Shown in pieces: positions 41,353 to 50,100 of a stretch of DNA of 64,000 nucleotides. Both the position numbers and the translations under genes were made by a program. The stretch is from Microbacterium nymphoidis (GTDB lineage Bacteria > Actinomycetota > Actinomycetes > Actinomycetales > Microbacteriaceae), in assembly GCF_021044885.1 (NCBI RefSeq), contig NZ_JAJNOD010000001.1, forward strand, positions 1,798,001 through 1,862,000. The letters are read 5' to 3'. The notes below the pieces were generated by a model. It saw only the letters and a list, made by a program, of their open reading frames with translations. It had not been told where the DNA came from and did no database searches. Position 1 is the stretch's first letter. The number at the start of each line of letters is the position of its first letter.

Positions 41353-43686
41353 ATGTCAGGCGAGATCTGGCGCGACCCCGCGGTCGATATCGAGACGAGG
41401 CTCGACGCGGTGATCGCCGCACTGAGCCCGGAGGAGAAGGTTGCCCAGCTGGGCGGATTCTGGGCTGACCAGCGCACCTCGGACGACATCATCGCCCCGA
41501 TGCAGGACGTCTTCTCGGACGGGCGGTCCCCCTTCGAGCACGTCACCCGTCACGGCATCGGCCAGCTCACCCGCGTGTTCGGCACGGCGCCGGTGAGCGC
41601 ACGGGAGGGGATGATCCGGGTCCAGCAGTCACAGCGCCACCTGATCGAGAACACGCGCACCGGCATCCCGGCGGTCGTCCACGAGGAGTGCCTCACCGGC
41701 TTCACCACGCTGGGCGCCACCGTCTACCCCACGGCACTCGCGTGGGGCGCGACATTCTCGCCGGACCTCGTGGCGGAGATGGCCACCGCCATCGGGCGCG
41801 ACCTCGCGGCCGTCGGCGTGCATCAGGGCTTGTCCCCCGTGCTCGACGTGGTGACCGATTATCGCTGGGGGCGCGTCGAGGAGACCATGGGCGAGGATCC
41901 GTACGTGGTGGCCACGCTCGCAGCGGCGTACGTCTCGGGCCTGCAGAGCGCGGGCGTCATCGCCACGCTCAAGCACTTCGCCGGGCACGCCACCTCGCGC
42001 GGCGGCCGCAATCATGCACCGGTGTCGATGGGCGAACGGGAACTGCGCGACCTCGTGCTCCCACCCTTCGAGATGGCGGTGCGTGAGGCCGGCGCCCGGA
42101 GCGTGATGAACTCCTACACCGAGACCGACCGCGTTCCGGCGGCGGCGGACCGATGGCTGCTCACCGATCTCCTGCGCGGCGAATGGGGCTTCGAGGGCAC
42201 CGTGGTCTCGGACTACTGGGCCATCGCCTTCCTCAAATCCAAGCATGGCGTGGCGGCCACCATGGCCGAAGCCGGCCGTCTGGCCCTGCGCGCGGGGCTC
42301 GATGTGGAGCTCCCCGACATCTCTGCCTTCCTGGAGCTCTCGGCGGGCGACTCCACCCCGCAGCGCACAGCAGCGGACGTGGACACGGCTGTGCGTCGGG
42401 TGCTGCGTCAGAAGATCGAACTCGGTCTGCTGGATGAGGGATGGGCCCCCGCCGATCCCGCGGATCACGACCTCGACAGCGCGGAGAACCGGCGGATTGC
42501 ACGAGAGCTGGCGGAGAAGTCCGTCATTCTTCTCGACAACCCGGGCGGTGCGCTCCCGCTGTCGCGCGCGACGTCCCGCATCGCGGTGATCGGGCCGTGC
42601 GCGGACGATCCGAGCGCCCTGATGGGCGCATACTCGTTCCCCGTGCACGTTCTGCCCCGCCATCCGGAGCGTGGCCTCGGCCTGGACGCGCAGTCCCTCC
42701 CCGATGCACTGCGCGAGCTCTTCCCCGTCACCGAGGTGACCGTGGCGCGCGGCGTACCCCTGCAGTTGCCACACGACCCCGAAGAGCTGTCCCGCGCCGT
42801 CGCCGAAGCCAGCGCAGCGAACGTCGCCATCGTGGTCGTGGGAGATCATGCCGGGATGTTTGGCAAGGGCACTTCCGGCGAAGGGTCGGATGCGCCCTCA
42901 CTCGAGCTCCCAGGTGATCAGCGCGTTCTCGTCGAGGCGATCCTTGAGACGGGCGTTCCCGTGGTGCTGGTGGTGCTGTCCGGTCGCCCCTATGCGCTGG
43001 GCGGCTTCGTCGGTCGCGCCGCCGCCATCGTGCAGACGTTCATGCCCGGCGTCGAAGGCGCCGGAGCACTGGCGCGGGTGCTCTCGGGCGACGTGAACCC
43101 CAGCGGTCATCTCCCCGTCCAGATCCCGGCGGAGCCGACCGCGCTCCCCCACACGTATCTCGCTCCACCGCTGGGGCAGGACGGCGATCGCATCAGCAAT
43201 CTCTCGATCGCTCCCGCCTTCCCCTTCGGACACGGCCTGTCGTACACCACGTTCGAGCTCGGCGACCTCTCGACCGATCACGCCGAGATCGCCACGGACG
43301 CAACTGTGGTCGCTTCAGTCGAGGTGGCGAACACCGGGGATCGCGCCGGCGAGACCGTCCTGCAGTTGTACAGCTCCGATCCCGTCGCTCAGGTGACCCG
43401 GCCCGTGCAGCAGCTGGTCGGCTACGCCCGGGTCGCGCTGGCAGCGGGCGAGCGGACACGAGTCGCATTCACCCTGCACGCGGACCGCTTCGCTTTCACG
43501 GGGCTGTCTCGAAGCCGGATCGTGGAGCCGGGCGAGATCGTCCTGTCGGCGGGATTCTCCGTGGCCGACCGGCCCGCCACAGCCACCGTGCTGCTGACCG
43601 GTCGGGTACGCGAAGTGCTGACACCCGTCCTCACCACGGGCGTCGTGCAGCTGTCCGCCGAAGAGTCCGCCGCCACAGCGCGTTGA
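41353..43686 (+). CDS. GH3 beta-glycosidase (beta-glucosidase/beta-xylosidase)
   Basis: A 777-residue cytoplasmic enzyme: GH3 N-terminal TIM-barrel (1-310), C-terminal alpha/beta domain (about 375-590) and fibronectin-III-like domain (from about 640). Nucleophile Asp287 is in GTVVSDYWA; substrate-binding RWGR (171-174) and KHF (207-209) are present. In GH3 enzymes of this layout beta-xylosidase and beta-glucosidase activity are both common; the neighbouring arabinofuranosidase and esterase favour xylo-oligosaccharides. GGAGAG lies before the ATG. It is divergent from the ABC operon and likely repressed by the LacI protein. Confidence 0.92.
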   Translation: MSGEIWRDPAVDIETRLDAVIAALSPEEKVAQLGGFWADQRTSDDIIAPMQDVFSDGRSPFEHVTRHGIGQLTRVFGTAPVSAREGMIRVQQSQRHLIENTRTGIPAVVHEECLTGFTTLGATVYPTALAWGATFSPDLVAEMATAIGRDLAAVGVHQGLSPVLDVVTDYRWGRVEETMGEDPYVVATLAAAYVSGLQSAGVIATLKHFAGHATSRGGRNHAPVSMGERELRDLVLPPFEMAVREAGARSVMNSYTETDRVPAAADRWLLTDLLRGEWGFEGTVVSDYWAIAFLKSKHGVAATMAEAGRLALRAGLDVELPDISAFLELSAGDSTPQRTAADVDTAVRRVLRQKIELGLLDEGWAPADPADHDLDSAENRRIARELAEKSVILLDNPGGALPLSRATSRIAVIGPCADDPSALMGAYSFPVHVLPRHPERGLGLDAQSLPDALRELFPVTEVTVARGVPLQLPHDPEELSRAVAEASAANVAIVVVGDHAGMFGKGTSGEGSDAPSLELPGDQRVLVEAILETGVPVVLVVLSGRPYALGGFVGRAAAIVQTFMPGVEGAGALARVLSGDVNPSGHLPVQIPAEPTALPHTYLAPPLGQDGDRISNLSIAPAFPFGHGLSYTTFELGDLSTDHAEIATDATVVASVEVANTGDRAGETVLQLYSSDPVAQVTRPVQQLVGYARVALAAGERTRVAFTLHADRFAFTGLSRSRIVEPGEIVLSAGFSVADRPATATVLLTGRVREVLTPVLTTGVVQLSAEESAATAR

Positions 43687-43692
43687 CGGCCC

Positions 43693-43726
43693 GAGCGCCC
43701 GCGCTCCTCAGGAGCGGCGGGCGCTC
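43693..43726. terminator. Hairpin between convergent GH3 and AraC genes
   Basis: GAGCGCCCGC-GCTCCT (43693-43708) pairs with AGGAGC-GGCGGGCGCTC (43710-43726) with one bulged base. It overlaps the last codons of the AraC-type gene. Confidence 0.65.
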
Positions 43727-44502
43727 AGACTCGACGGAGTCGCGGCGAACTCACGAGTGAACGCCACCGAGAACGCCGAAGGTGACGCGTAACCGAGATC
43801 GGCCGCCACCTGCGAGACACTGCGATGACGCAGCATCGGGATCGAGGCCAGCAGCAGTGCGCGGGTGCGCCAGGCGGCGGGGCTCATCCCGGTCTCGGCG
43901 ACGAAGCGCCGCGTGAGCGCGCGCTCGCTCATCCCGACGCGACGGGCCCAGACGGCGTTGGTGACCGCCGCATCGGGGTCCGCGACGAAGGCTCGGCACA
44001 GCGCGGCGAACGGCGCGTGCACCGGCAGCGGAACGTGCAGCGGCGTCTCGGGAAGCGTCGCGAGCTCATGCAGGATGAGGGCGATGAGGGCTCCGTCCCG
44101 GCCCTCCGGGACGTAGCCCGCGGGGAGGTCGGAGGCTGCCAGCAGAAGCTCACGCAGCATCGGGCCGACTCCCACCACCCGGCACGAAGCCGGCCACCAG
44201 GGAACCGCCGACGGCTCGATGTAGAGACTGGACGTCTGCACGTCGAGCATCCTCACGCGATGCGGGGTGCGCGGCGGGATGAGCACGGCGCGTTCGCCGG
44301 GCACGGTCCACGCGCCGTCGTCGGTATCCACCAGCATGGTTCCGGTGGCCGCATACAGGAACTGCGCACGGCGGTGCTCATGCCAGTCCAGCAGGTGTCC
44401 CGGCGGGTAGTCGGTGGCGATTGGCAGCACCGGTACCGGGAGGTGATCGACCACGGAGAGCGACACGTTACGCACGCCTTGAGCATAGGCGCCGGAACTC
44501 AC
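43708..44502 (-). CDS. AraC-family regulator with cupin sensor
   Basis: A protein of about 264 residues with an N-terminal cupin-like domain (DYPPGHLLDWHEHRRAQFLYAATGTM) and C-terminal double helix-turn-helix (WARRVGMSERALTRRFVAETGMSPAAWRTRALLL; VSQVAADLGYASPSAFSVAFTREF). This is the compact AraC type often divergent from a transporter gene, here a TSUP-family permease. Start is uncertain: GTG 44502 is the longest, but GTG 44466, with AAGG nine bases upstream, also fits. The neighbouring permease is its likely target. Confidence 0.85.
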   Translation of the reverse strand: MSSGAYAQGVRNVSLSVVDHLPVPVLPIATDYPPGHLLDWHEHRRAQFLYAATGTMLVDTDDGAWTVPGERAVLIPPRTPHRVRMLDVQTSSLYIEPSAVPWWPASCRVVGVGPMLRELLLAASDLPAGYVPEGRDGALIALILHELATLPETPLHVPLPVHAPFAALCRAFVADPDAAVTNAVWARRVGMSERALTRRFVAETGMSPAAWRTRALLLASIPMLRHRSVSQVAADLGYASPSAFSVAFTREFAATPSSLSARRS

Positions 44503-44523
44503 ATGTTTCCGCCCGTCATTCGA

Positions 44524-45348
44524 ATGCCAGACGATCCGGATCCCGGTGTACTGGGTTCAGTGATGCTTCTTCTCCTCCTCATCGGCGTTCTCACCGGTCT
44601 CACCACGGTGCTCTTCGGCTTCGGCGGGGGGTTCGTCACCGTGCCGGTCATCATGTGGGTGGAGCTCGCCGCCGGAGCAGACGCCGGGCGCGTCGCCGTG
44701 GCGACGTCCGCCGTGGTGATGGTCACGGGCGCCGCCGTCGCAACTCTCGCAACACCGCGGGATGTGCTCGGCCGGTTGCGGGGGCGCCGGCTGCTGCTCG
44801 TGCTGCTCGGTGCCGGTGGGGCCGCGGGTGCCGCCATTGCACTGCACCTCCCCGCCCGCATCGCGTCGGTCGGGTTCGTCGTCTACCTGGCGGTGACCAT
44901 CGTCGATGTGCTCGTCCGACCGGGCTTCCTGCGTCCCGCCGCGTCGACGGATCGGCGAAGCCGCGCGATCCCCGATGTGCTCGGGTTTCCGATCGGCACC
45001 GTCGCCGCCTTCCTCGGTGTCGGTGGCAGCGTGATGACGGTTCCCCTCCTGCGCAGGTCAGGGCTGGCGATGAGCGTCGCCACGGCACTGGCGAATCCGC
45101 TGACCCTCGCGGTGAGCATCCCCGCGACGGTCGTCTTCCTCACCGCGAATGCTGCCGCCGTGCCGGGCGGGATGCTGATGATCGGTGCGGTGGACGCGGG
45201 CGCCGCCTCCCTCTTGCTCCTCGGAGCGATTCCGACGATCATCCTGCTGCGGCGCCGCCCGCCGCGCATCCCCGACCGCGTCCACGCCTGGACCTACCTG
45301 GCTCTCCTGGTCGCGGCCGCCGCCGCGATGCTTCCACGCGTGCTCTGA
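44524..45348 (+). CDS. TSUP-family sulfite/sulfoacetate-type exporter (TauE/SafE)
   Basis: A membrane protein of about 274 residues with eight helices in two repeats (LLLLIGVLTGLTTVLFGFGGGFVTVPVI; IPDVLGFPIGTVAAFLGVGGSVMTVPLL), both with the glycine-rich GxGG(G/S)xxTVP signature of TauE/SafE proteins. They export small organic or sulfur anions. The frame is open from ATG 44503; ATG 44524 or GTG 44560 are also possible, and the divergent AraC gene argues for one of the later starts. It is followed by a long hairpin. Confidence 0.85.
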   Translation: MPDDPDPGVLGSVMLLLLLIGVLTGLTTVLFGFGGGFVTVPVIMWVELAAGADAGRVAVATSAVVMVTGAAVATLATPRDVLGRLRGRRLLLVLLGAGGAAGAAIALHLPARIASVGFVVYLAVTIVDVLVRPGFLRPAASTDRRSRAIPDVLGFPIGTVAAFLGVGGSVMTVPLLRRSGLAMSVATALANPLTLAVSIPATVVFLTANAAAVPGGMLMIGAVDAGAASLLLLGAIPTIILLRRRPPRIPDRVHAWTYLALLVAAAAAMLPRVL

Positions 45349-45364
45349 CCCGACGCTCGGCGTT

Positions 45365-45443
45365 GCGAAACGAGGAGAATGTCGCCGAAAGAGGACGGAA
45401 ACCGTGGTTTGGTCCTCGGTTGGCGACATTCTCCTCGTTTCGC
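45365..45443. terminator. Large inverted repeat with 22-bp perfect arms
   Basis: Positions 45365-45386 and 45422-45443 are exact inverted copies (from GCGAAACGAGGAGAATGTCG). Pairing continues inwards with few mismatches (GAGGAC/GTCCTC, AAACC/GGTTT), so nearly all 79 bases could form one hairpin. It lies between two plus-strand transporter genes and probably ends transcription of the first. Confidence 0.75.
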
Positions 45444-45507
45444 GGCACCCCCGCTTCGCGGGGCCATTGTTTCGCGGCGACGCCGGCGGGGTTCATGATT
45501 GATCCTT

Positions 45508-46656
45508 GTGATCCTTGCCCTCGTCGGCGGCGTGCTGCTCGTCGCCGGACTCACCGCGGTGGCGACCGGAGTTCTGCCCACAGCCGACGCCCTGCTCGTC
45601 GCCGATCGGGTGTGGCCCGTCCTGCTGTTCGTGCTCTCCGTCACCATCGTCGCCGAGCTCGCCGCCCTCGCCGGCGTCTTCGACGCGCTGGCCTCCCGGC
45701 TGGCACGGTGGGCCCGCGCGCGCGTGGTCGTGCTCTGGCTGCTGGTGGTCGCTCTTGCCGTCCTGGTCACCGCTTTCCTGTCGCTCGACACGACTGCGGT
45801 CCTGCTCACCCCCGTCGTGATCTCCGTGGCGCGCGCCAACGGACTGCGACCGCTGCCGTTCGCCTTCGTCACCGTCTGGCTCGCCAACACCGCGTCACTG
45901 TTCCTCCCGGTGTCCAACCTCACCAATCTGCTCGCGGCTCATACGCTCGACGGCGGCGACGCGGGCACCTTCGTGACCTTGATGTTCTGGCCCGCGGCCG
46001 TCGCGGTCCTCGTCACCGTCGGGCTGCTCTGGATCATCAGCCGACGCTCGCTGCGCGGCACGTTCGTCCCTGCACGACCGGTCGCCGTCAGCGATCTCAC
46101 GCTGCTGCGGTTGTGCAGCGTGGTCCTGGTCGTGATGATGCCCCTCCTGGTCATCCTCCCGCCGTGGCTGCCCGCGACGCTCGCCGCCATGCTCATGCTC
46201 GCCGTGTTCACCCGGCGAGCGCCCGGCACGGTGCGGTGGACGCTGGTCCCCTGGCAGCTCGTGGTGTTCGCATCCGGACTGTTCCTCGCGGTGGCCGTGC
46301 TGGAGCAGCTGGGATCAGCCGCACTCCTGGCCTCCGTCGTCGGCAGCGGGGACGATCTGCTCTCGCTCTGGCAGGTCGCGGGAGTGGGTATGCTCAGCGC
46401 GAATCTGGTGAACAATCTGCCCGCGTACCTGGCTCTGGAGGCCACGGCGGGCTCACCTGCCCGCCTGGCCGCCTTGCTCATCGGGGTGGGCGCGGGCCCG
46501 CTGATCACACCGTGGGCATCGCTGGCGACGCTGCTGTGGCATTCGCGTCTCAGCAGTCTCGGCGTGGCCGTCCCGTGGCACCGCTACATCCTCCTCGGCT
46601 GCCTGGCCGGCCCGCTCGTGGTCGCGTGCGCGGTGCTTCCGCTGGCCCTGGGCTGA
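45508..46656 (+). CDS. ArsB/SLC13-type anion permease
   Basis: A 382-residue membrane protein with about ten to eleven helices. Segments SLDTTAVLLTPVVISVARANG and LANTASLFLPVSNLTNLL, and the later SANLVNNLPAYLALEA, are the paired NT/NN motifs of the ion-transporter superfamily that includes ArsB, NhaD and SLC13 proteins. Substrate could be arsenite, sodium or dicarboxylates; no ars regulator or reductase is nearby, so arsenite resistance is not supported. No ribosome site is seen; CATGAT (45494-45499) precedes the GTG at 45508, with a TTG at 45499 as alternative. Confidence 0.8.
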   Translation: MILALVGGVLLVAGLTAVATGVLPTADALLVADRVWPVLLFVLSVTIVAELAALAGVFDALASRLARWARARVVVLWLLVVALAVLVTAFLSLDTTAVLLTPVVISVARANGLRPLPFAFVTVWLANTASLFLPVSNLTNLLAAHTLDGGDAGTFVTLMFWPAAVAVLVTVGLLWIISRRSLRGTFVPARPVAVSDLTLLRLCSVVLVVMMPLLVILPPWLPATLAAMLMLAVFTRRAPGTVRWTLVPWQLVVFASGLFLAVAVLEQLGSAALLASVVGSGDDLLSLWQVAGVGMLSANLVNNLPAYLALEATAGSPARLAALLIGVGAGPLITPWASLATLLWHSRLSSLGVAVPWHRYILLGCLAGPLVVACAVLPLALG

Positions 46657-46681
46657 CACCGCGCCGGCACAGCGCCGGAAA

Positions 46682-46738
46682 GGAAACGCCGCCGAACGGC
46701 GACGAAACGCCTGTTTCGACCCCGTTGCGGCGGCATTC
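46682..46738. terminator. Imperfect inverted repeat between convergent genes
   Basis: GGAAACGCCGCCGAACGG-type left arm (46682-46706) pairs with the right arm ending GTTGCGGCGGCATTCC (to 46738) with several mismatches. It separates the permease and the ThuA gene. Confidence 0.55.
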
Positions 46739-46762
46739 CCTCGTCCTCGGGAGAGCGAAGAC

Positions 46763-47509
46763 TCAGACGTACCAGTCGCGCGCCGCATTGGCGACGCTCG
46801 GCTCGGCGCGGTGCAGAGCCGGCTGGGCGGCCCAGCCGACGCCGTTGGCGAGCACCTGATGGATCTGGGGCTGGTGGTAGACCGGATACTCCTGGTCGCC
46901 CGGGCTGAAATAGAAGATCCGCCCCTTGCCACGCGTGAACGTCACACCAGAGCGGAACACCTCACCCCCGGTGAACGAGCTGATGAAGATCAGGTCGTCG
47001 GGGTCGGGGATGTCGAACAGCTCACCGTACATCTCCTGCTCGGGGATGATCAGCGGGCTCTCGACCCCCGCGGCGATGGGGTGCGAGGGCTTCACGGTCC
47101 ACACCAGCTCGCGTTCGCCCTCGTTGCGCCACTTCAGCGAGCAGGTGGTTCCGAGCAGGCGGATGAAGATCTTCGAGAAGTGGCCGGAGTGCAGCACGAT
47201 CAGCCCCATGCCGCCGAGCACGTGCCGCTGCACACGCTCGACGATCTCGTCGCTGACCTCGTCGTGGGCGATGTGCCCCCACCACAGCAGCACGTCGGTG
47301 CGCGCGAGCGTCTCCTCCGAGAGACCGTGCTCCGGGTCGACGAGCGTGGCGGTGGAGATGTCGGCGTTCGGGTAGTGGGCGCGCAGACCCGCAGCGATCG
47401 CGCCGTGCATCCCCTCGGGGTACATCTCCGCCATCGTGGCCGGCTCATTGCGCGCCTCGTGCACACCCTCGTTCCAGACCAGGATGTTCAGCTTCTCCGT
47501 GCGGGTCAC
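46763..47509 (-). CDS. ThuA-domain protein (trehalose utilisation type)
   Basis: A 248-residue protein of the ThuA family, class I glutamine-amidotransferase-like fold. It starts [33 protein letters not shown] and contains [14 protein letters not shown] and [13 protein letters not shown]. Rhizobial ThuA acts with the oxidoreductase ThuB in trehalose and related disaccharide catabolism, and ThuA-like proteins can act on 3-keto-glycosides. GTG overlaps the stop of the Gfo/Idh/MocA gene (GTGA), so both are coupled. The adjoining ABC importer and GH13 enzyme support sugar use. Confidence 0.88.
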   Translation of the reverse strand: MTRTEKLNILVWNEGVHEARNEPATMAEMYPEGMHGAIAAGLRAHYPNADISTATLVDPEHGLSEETLARTDVLLWWGHIAHDEVSDEIVERVQRHVLGGMGLIVLHSGHFSKIFIRLLGTTCSLKWRNEGERELVWTVKPSHPIAAGVESPLIIPEQEMYGELFDIPDPDDLIFISSFTGGEVFRSGVTFTRGKGRIFYFSPGDQEYPVYHQPQIHQVLANGVGWAAQPALHRAEPSVANAARDWYV

Positions 47510-48576
47510 AGCTGCACCTCCCGGCCCTCGCGAGCCGATGCGTAGCAGGCATCGATCACCCGCGTGCGCTTCAGGGCGAGCGAACCGTCGTGACGCTTCC
47601 ACTCCTCCTCCCCGGCGCGGACCGCGGCGACGAAGTCGATCACCACGCCCAGGTGCATGCCACTCTCCCCCACCTCGGGCGAGTAGTCGGCGTTCTCGGC
47701 GCCGTTGTCGCGGAAGATGCGCAGCTCGCCCGGGTCCCCCGCCACGCGCAGCTCGGCGCCCCCGTCGGTGCCGTACACGAGGAAGTTCATCTCGTCGTCC
47801 GGGTTGCGGTAGCTGGCCCAGCCCGCCTCGATGAGAAGGGTGGCGCCACCTTCGAGACGCAGGAACGCCGTGGCGAAGTCCTCGACTCCGAACGCATGGT
47901 CGGTGGCCGCGGCGCTGTACTGCGCGTTGCCGCCGAGGCCGCGCGGACCGAGTTCGGAGTAGGTGCTCGCCGACACGGCCAGCACCTCCGGCTCGCCGAG
48001 CAGGTCCAGCGCGTAGTCGAGCACGTGCACGCCGATGTCGGCGAGCGGGCCGCCGCCCGCGAGTGCGGGGTTGGTGAACCAGCTGCCCAGCATCGGAATG
48101 CCCTGCCGGCGCAGCCAGGCCGCCTTCGCGAAGTACGGCCGTCCCACTTCACCGCGGTCGATGGCGCCCTTCAGCGCCTGGATGTCGCCGCGGCGACGGT
48201 GGTTGAACGCCACGTCGAGCACGCGGCCCGCGGCGCGGGCCGCGTCGACCATCTGCTGACCCTCGTCACCGTTGCGCGCGATCGGCTTCTCGCTCAGCAC
48301 GTGGATTCCCCGCTCCAGCGCGGCGATGGCGATGGGCGCGTGCAGGAAGTTGGGCACGGCCACGCTGATGGCATCCAGCCCCTCGAGCTCGAGCAGGTCC
48401 TCCCAGCGGGCGAACGTGTTCGCCACCGCGTACTTCTCCGCGGCGGCGGCAAGCAGATCCTGCTCCATCGCCGCCACAGCGATGATCTCGACACCGTCGA
48501 TGGTGCTGTACGCGTCCAAGTGCTGCTGGCCCGCCCAGCCCAGGCCGATCACGCCGACCTTCAGATCCGTGGTCAC
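47506..48576 (-). CDS. Gfo/Idh/MocA oxidoreductase (ThuB-like)
   Basis: A 356-residue NAD(P)-dependent sugar oxidoreductase. The Rossmann loop is [17 protein letters not shown], the conserved EKP motif is in [13 protein letters not shown], and the C-terminal domain shows [15 protein letters not shown]. It would oxidise a hydroxyl of a sugar (position 3 in ThuB). GTG 48576 follows AAGGAAC. Together with ThuA it forms a two-gene operon; its 195-base upstream gap holds TTGACG (48673-48668, minus) and a small dyad GATTTG-CAATCC near 48618-48629, but no gene. Confidence 0.9.
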   Translation of the reverse strand: MTTDLKVGVIGLGWAGQQHLDAYSTIDGVEIIAVAAMEQDLLAAAAEKYAVANTFARWEDLLELEGLDAISVAVPNFLHAPIAIAALERGIHVLSEKPIARNGDEGQQMVDAARAAGRVLDVAFNHRRRGDIQALKGAIDRGEVGRPYFAKAAWLRRQGIPMLGSWFTNPALAGGGPLADIGVHVLDYALDLLGEPEVLAVSASTYSELGPRGLGGNAQYSAAATDHAFGVEDFATAFLRLEGGATLLIEAGWASYRNPDDEMNFLVYGTDGGAELRVAGDPGELRIFRDNGAENADYSPEVGESGMHLGVVIDFVAAVRAGEEEWKRHDGSLALKRTRVIDACYASAREGREVQL

Positions 48577-48771
48577 AATGTTCCTTCTCGTCGACGGCGC
48601 TGTCCCAGTAGATTCGGATTGCAAATCAACGCCGATTGCGTCTACTCAACCACTCCGCGGCCGACATCGTCAACCCTGAATCGAATCGATACGATGTCCA
48701 TTCATCGTGCGCAAACGGCGCCTCTTCGGCCGCCGAAGGGTCCACGTGCGCGCTATGAAGCGGAAGCGGCG

Positions 48772-49980
48772 TCAGCCGACGGGCGAACGCTCGACCCACA
48801 CATCCAGCACGCGGTCCCGGGCGGCGACGGAGGCAGCAGCCAGCGCGCCGAGCACCACGACGTCGGCACCCAGCGGGGAGATCACCAGCTCGGGCGCGGG
48901 GAGGTGCATGTCCTTCGGCAGATGCTGCCGCGCCGCATCGACGACGGGCGCGATGCCGGCGGAGATCGCACCGGACACGACGAACCGGGCGGGGTCGAAC
49001 ATCCCCGCCATCACACTGACGATCCGGGACAGCACGACGCCCGCCCTCTCGGCCAGCGCGCGGGCGTCCGGGTCCCCCGCGGCCGCGAGGTCGAGGATCG
49101 CGCGACCGGTCAGCTCCTCCACGGAGAGGCGCGCGAGCGGAGCGTCGACCGCGTACTCGCCATGCGCGCGGGCATCGACGGCCCACCGCGTGAGTCTCGT
49201 TCCGATACCGTCCGAGCCGCCGACCCCCACAACATTGTCGAAGGCGACCATCTCCCCCACACCGCCGTGAGTCCCGCGCAACAGGCGTCCGTCCACCACG
49301 ACGCCCGCGCCGAGGCGACCGCCCGCCAGCAGGGCGATGTAGTTGTCGCTCCCGACGGCTCCGCCGACCGATCCCTCGGCCACGGCGGCGAGTGAAGCGT
49401 CATTGTCGATGCGAACGATGGGCGCCCAGTCCACGACGTCGACGAAACCGGGATTGGTGCGCCCCCAGTACCCGAGGGGGTGCTGGGGGGAGCGACCGTC
49501 GACGCCCACCGGCGCGGCCACGCCGATGCACACCGCAAGCACGTCGGAGCGGTTGCAATGTGCGCGTGACAGCGCCGTGTCGATCGCGTCCACCAGCAGC
49601 GTCGAGCGCGCATCAGCGGCGTCGGTGTCCGAATCCACCTCGATGCACAGCGTGGCCAGGGGCTGCGAGCGCAGATCCGCCACCCGCACCGTGATGTGCC
49701 GCTCGCCCGCGTCGACGCCGACCAGCACCGCGGCGTCACCAGCCAGGCTGAAGCGGCGCGCGGGCCGCCCCTTGCTGTACTCGCCCACCTCGCGCGCATT
49801 GGGCAGCTCGATCAGCAGGCCGAGATCCACGAGCTCGTCGAGCGCCTCGATCGTAGTGGACCGCGTCAGCCCGGTGGCAGCCATGGCGTCCGAGGCGGTG
49901 AACTCCCCCGAATCCCAGGCGAACGCCAGCACGGAATCGAGGCGTGCAGGGCGCGAGGGTGCAGCGGCAAGGGGGTTCAC
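48772..49980 (-). CDS. ROK-family repressor (NagC/XylR type)
   Basis: A 402-residue ROK regulator. The N-terminal winged helix (FTASDAMAATGLTRSTTIEALDELVDLGLL) is followed by an ASKHA sugar-binding domain: VLVGVDAGERHITVRVADL (phosphate 1 motif), IVRIDNDASLAAVAEG and GAGVVVDGRLLRGTHGGVGEM. The zinc-binding CxCGxxGC motif of ROK kinases is not seen. It is divergent from the sugar ABC operon, with an imperfect palindrome in the gap, so it probably represses that operon. GGAGAGG precedes the GTG. Confidence 0.9.
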   Translation of the reverse strand: MNPLAAAPSRPARLDSVLAFAWDSGEFTASDAMAATGLTRSTTIEALDELVDLGLLIELPNAREVGEYSKGRPARRFSLAGDAAVLVGVDAGERHITVRVADLRSQPLATLCIEVDSDTDAADARSTLLVDAIDTALSRAHCNRSDVLAVCIGVAAPVGVDGRSPQHPLGYWGRTNPGFVDVVDWAPIVRIDNDASLAAVAEGSVGGAVGSDNYIALLAGGRLGAGVVVDGRLLRGTHGGVGEMVAFDNVVGVGGSDGIGTRLTRWAVDARAHGEYAVDAPLARLSVEELTGRAILDLAAAGDPDARALAERAGVVLSRIVSVMAGMFDPARFVVSGAISAGIAPVVDAARQHLPKDMHLPAPELVISPLGADVVVLGALAAASVAARDRVLDVWVERSPVG

Positions 49981-49985
49981 GGGTC

Positions 49986-50053
49986 TTGACCTCTCCGGGA
50001 TCGTTCTGTCATGATGCCTTCCAGATATTGATTTCGCTAGTAAATCTAATATC
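49986..50053 (+). promoter_or_regulatory. Promoter and imperfect palindromic operator of the alpha-glucoside ABC operon
   Basis: TTGACC (49986-49991), an 18-base spacer and CATGAT (50010-50015) are followed by a dyad GATATT-GATTT...AAATC-T-AATATC (50024-50053). The A/T-rich dyad is typical for ROK repressors; the ROK gene starts just 6 bases before the -35 on the other strand. Confidence 0.7.
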
Positions 50054-50100
50054 CGAAGGTTCTGCCCCGAACGGGCGCAAAGAAGCGGACGGAGACGACG

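Noticed and set aside
45508..46656. Arsenite efflux operon
   Set aside because: The permease belongs to the broad ArsB/SLC13 superfamily, but no ArsR, ArsC or ArsA gene is near.
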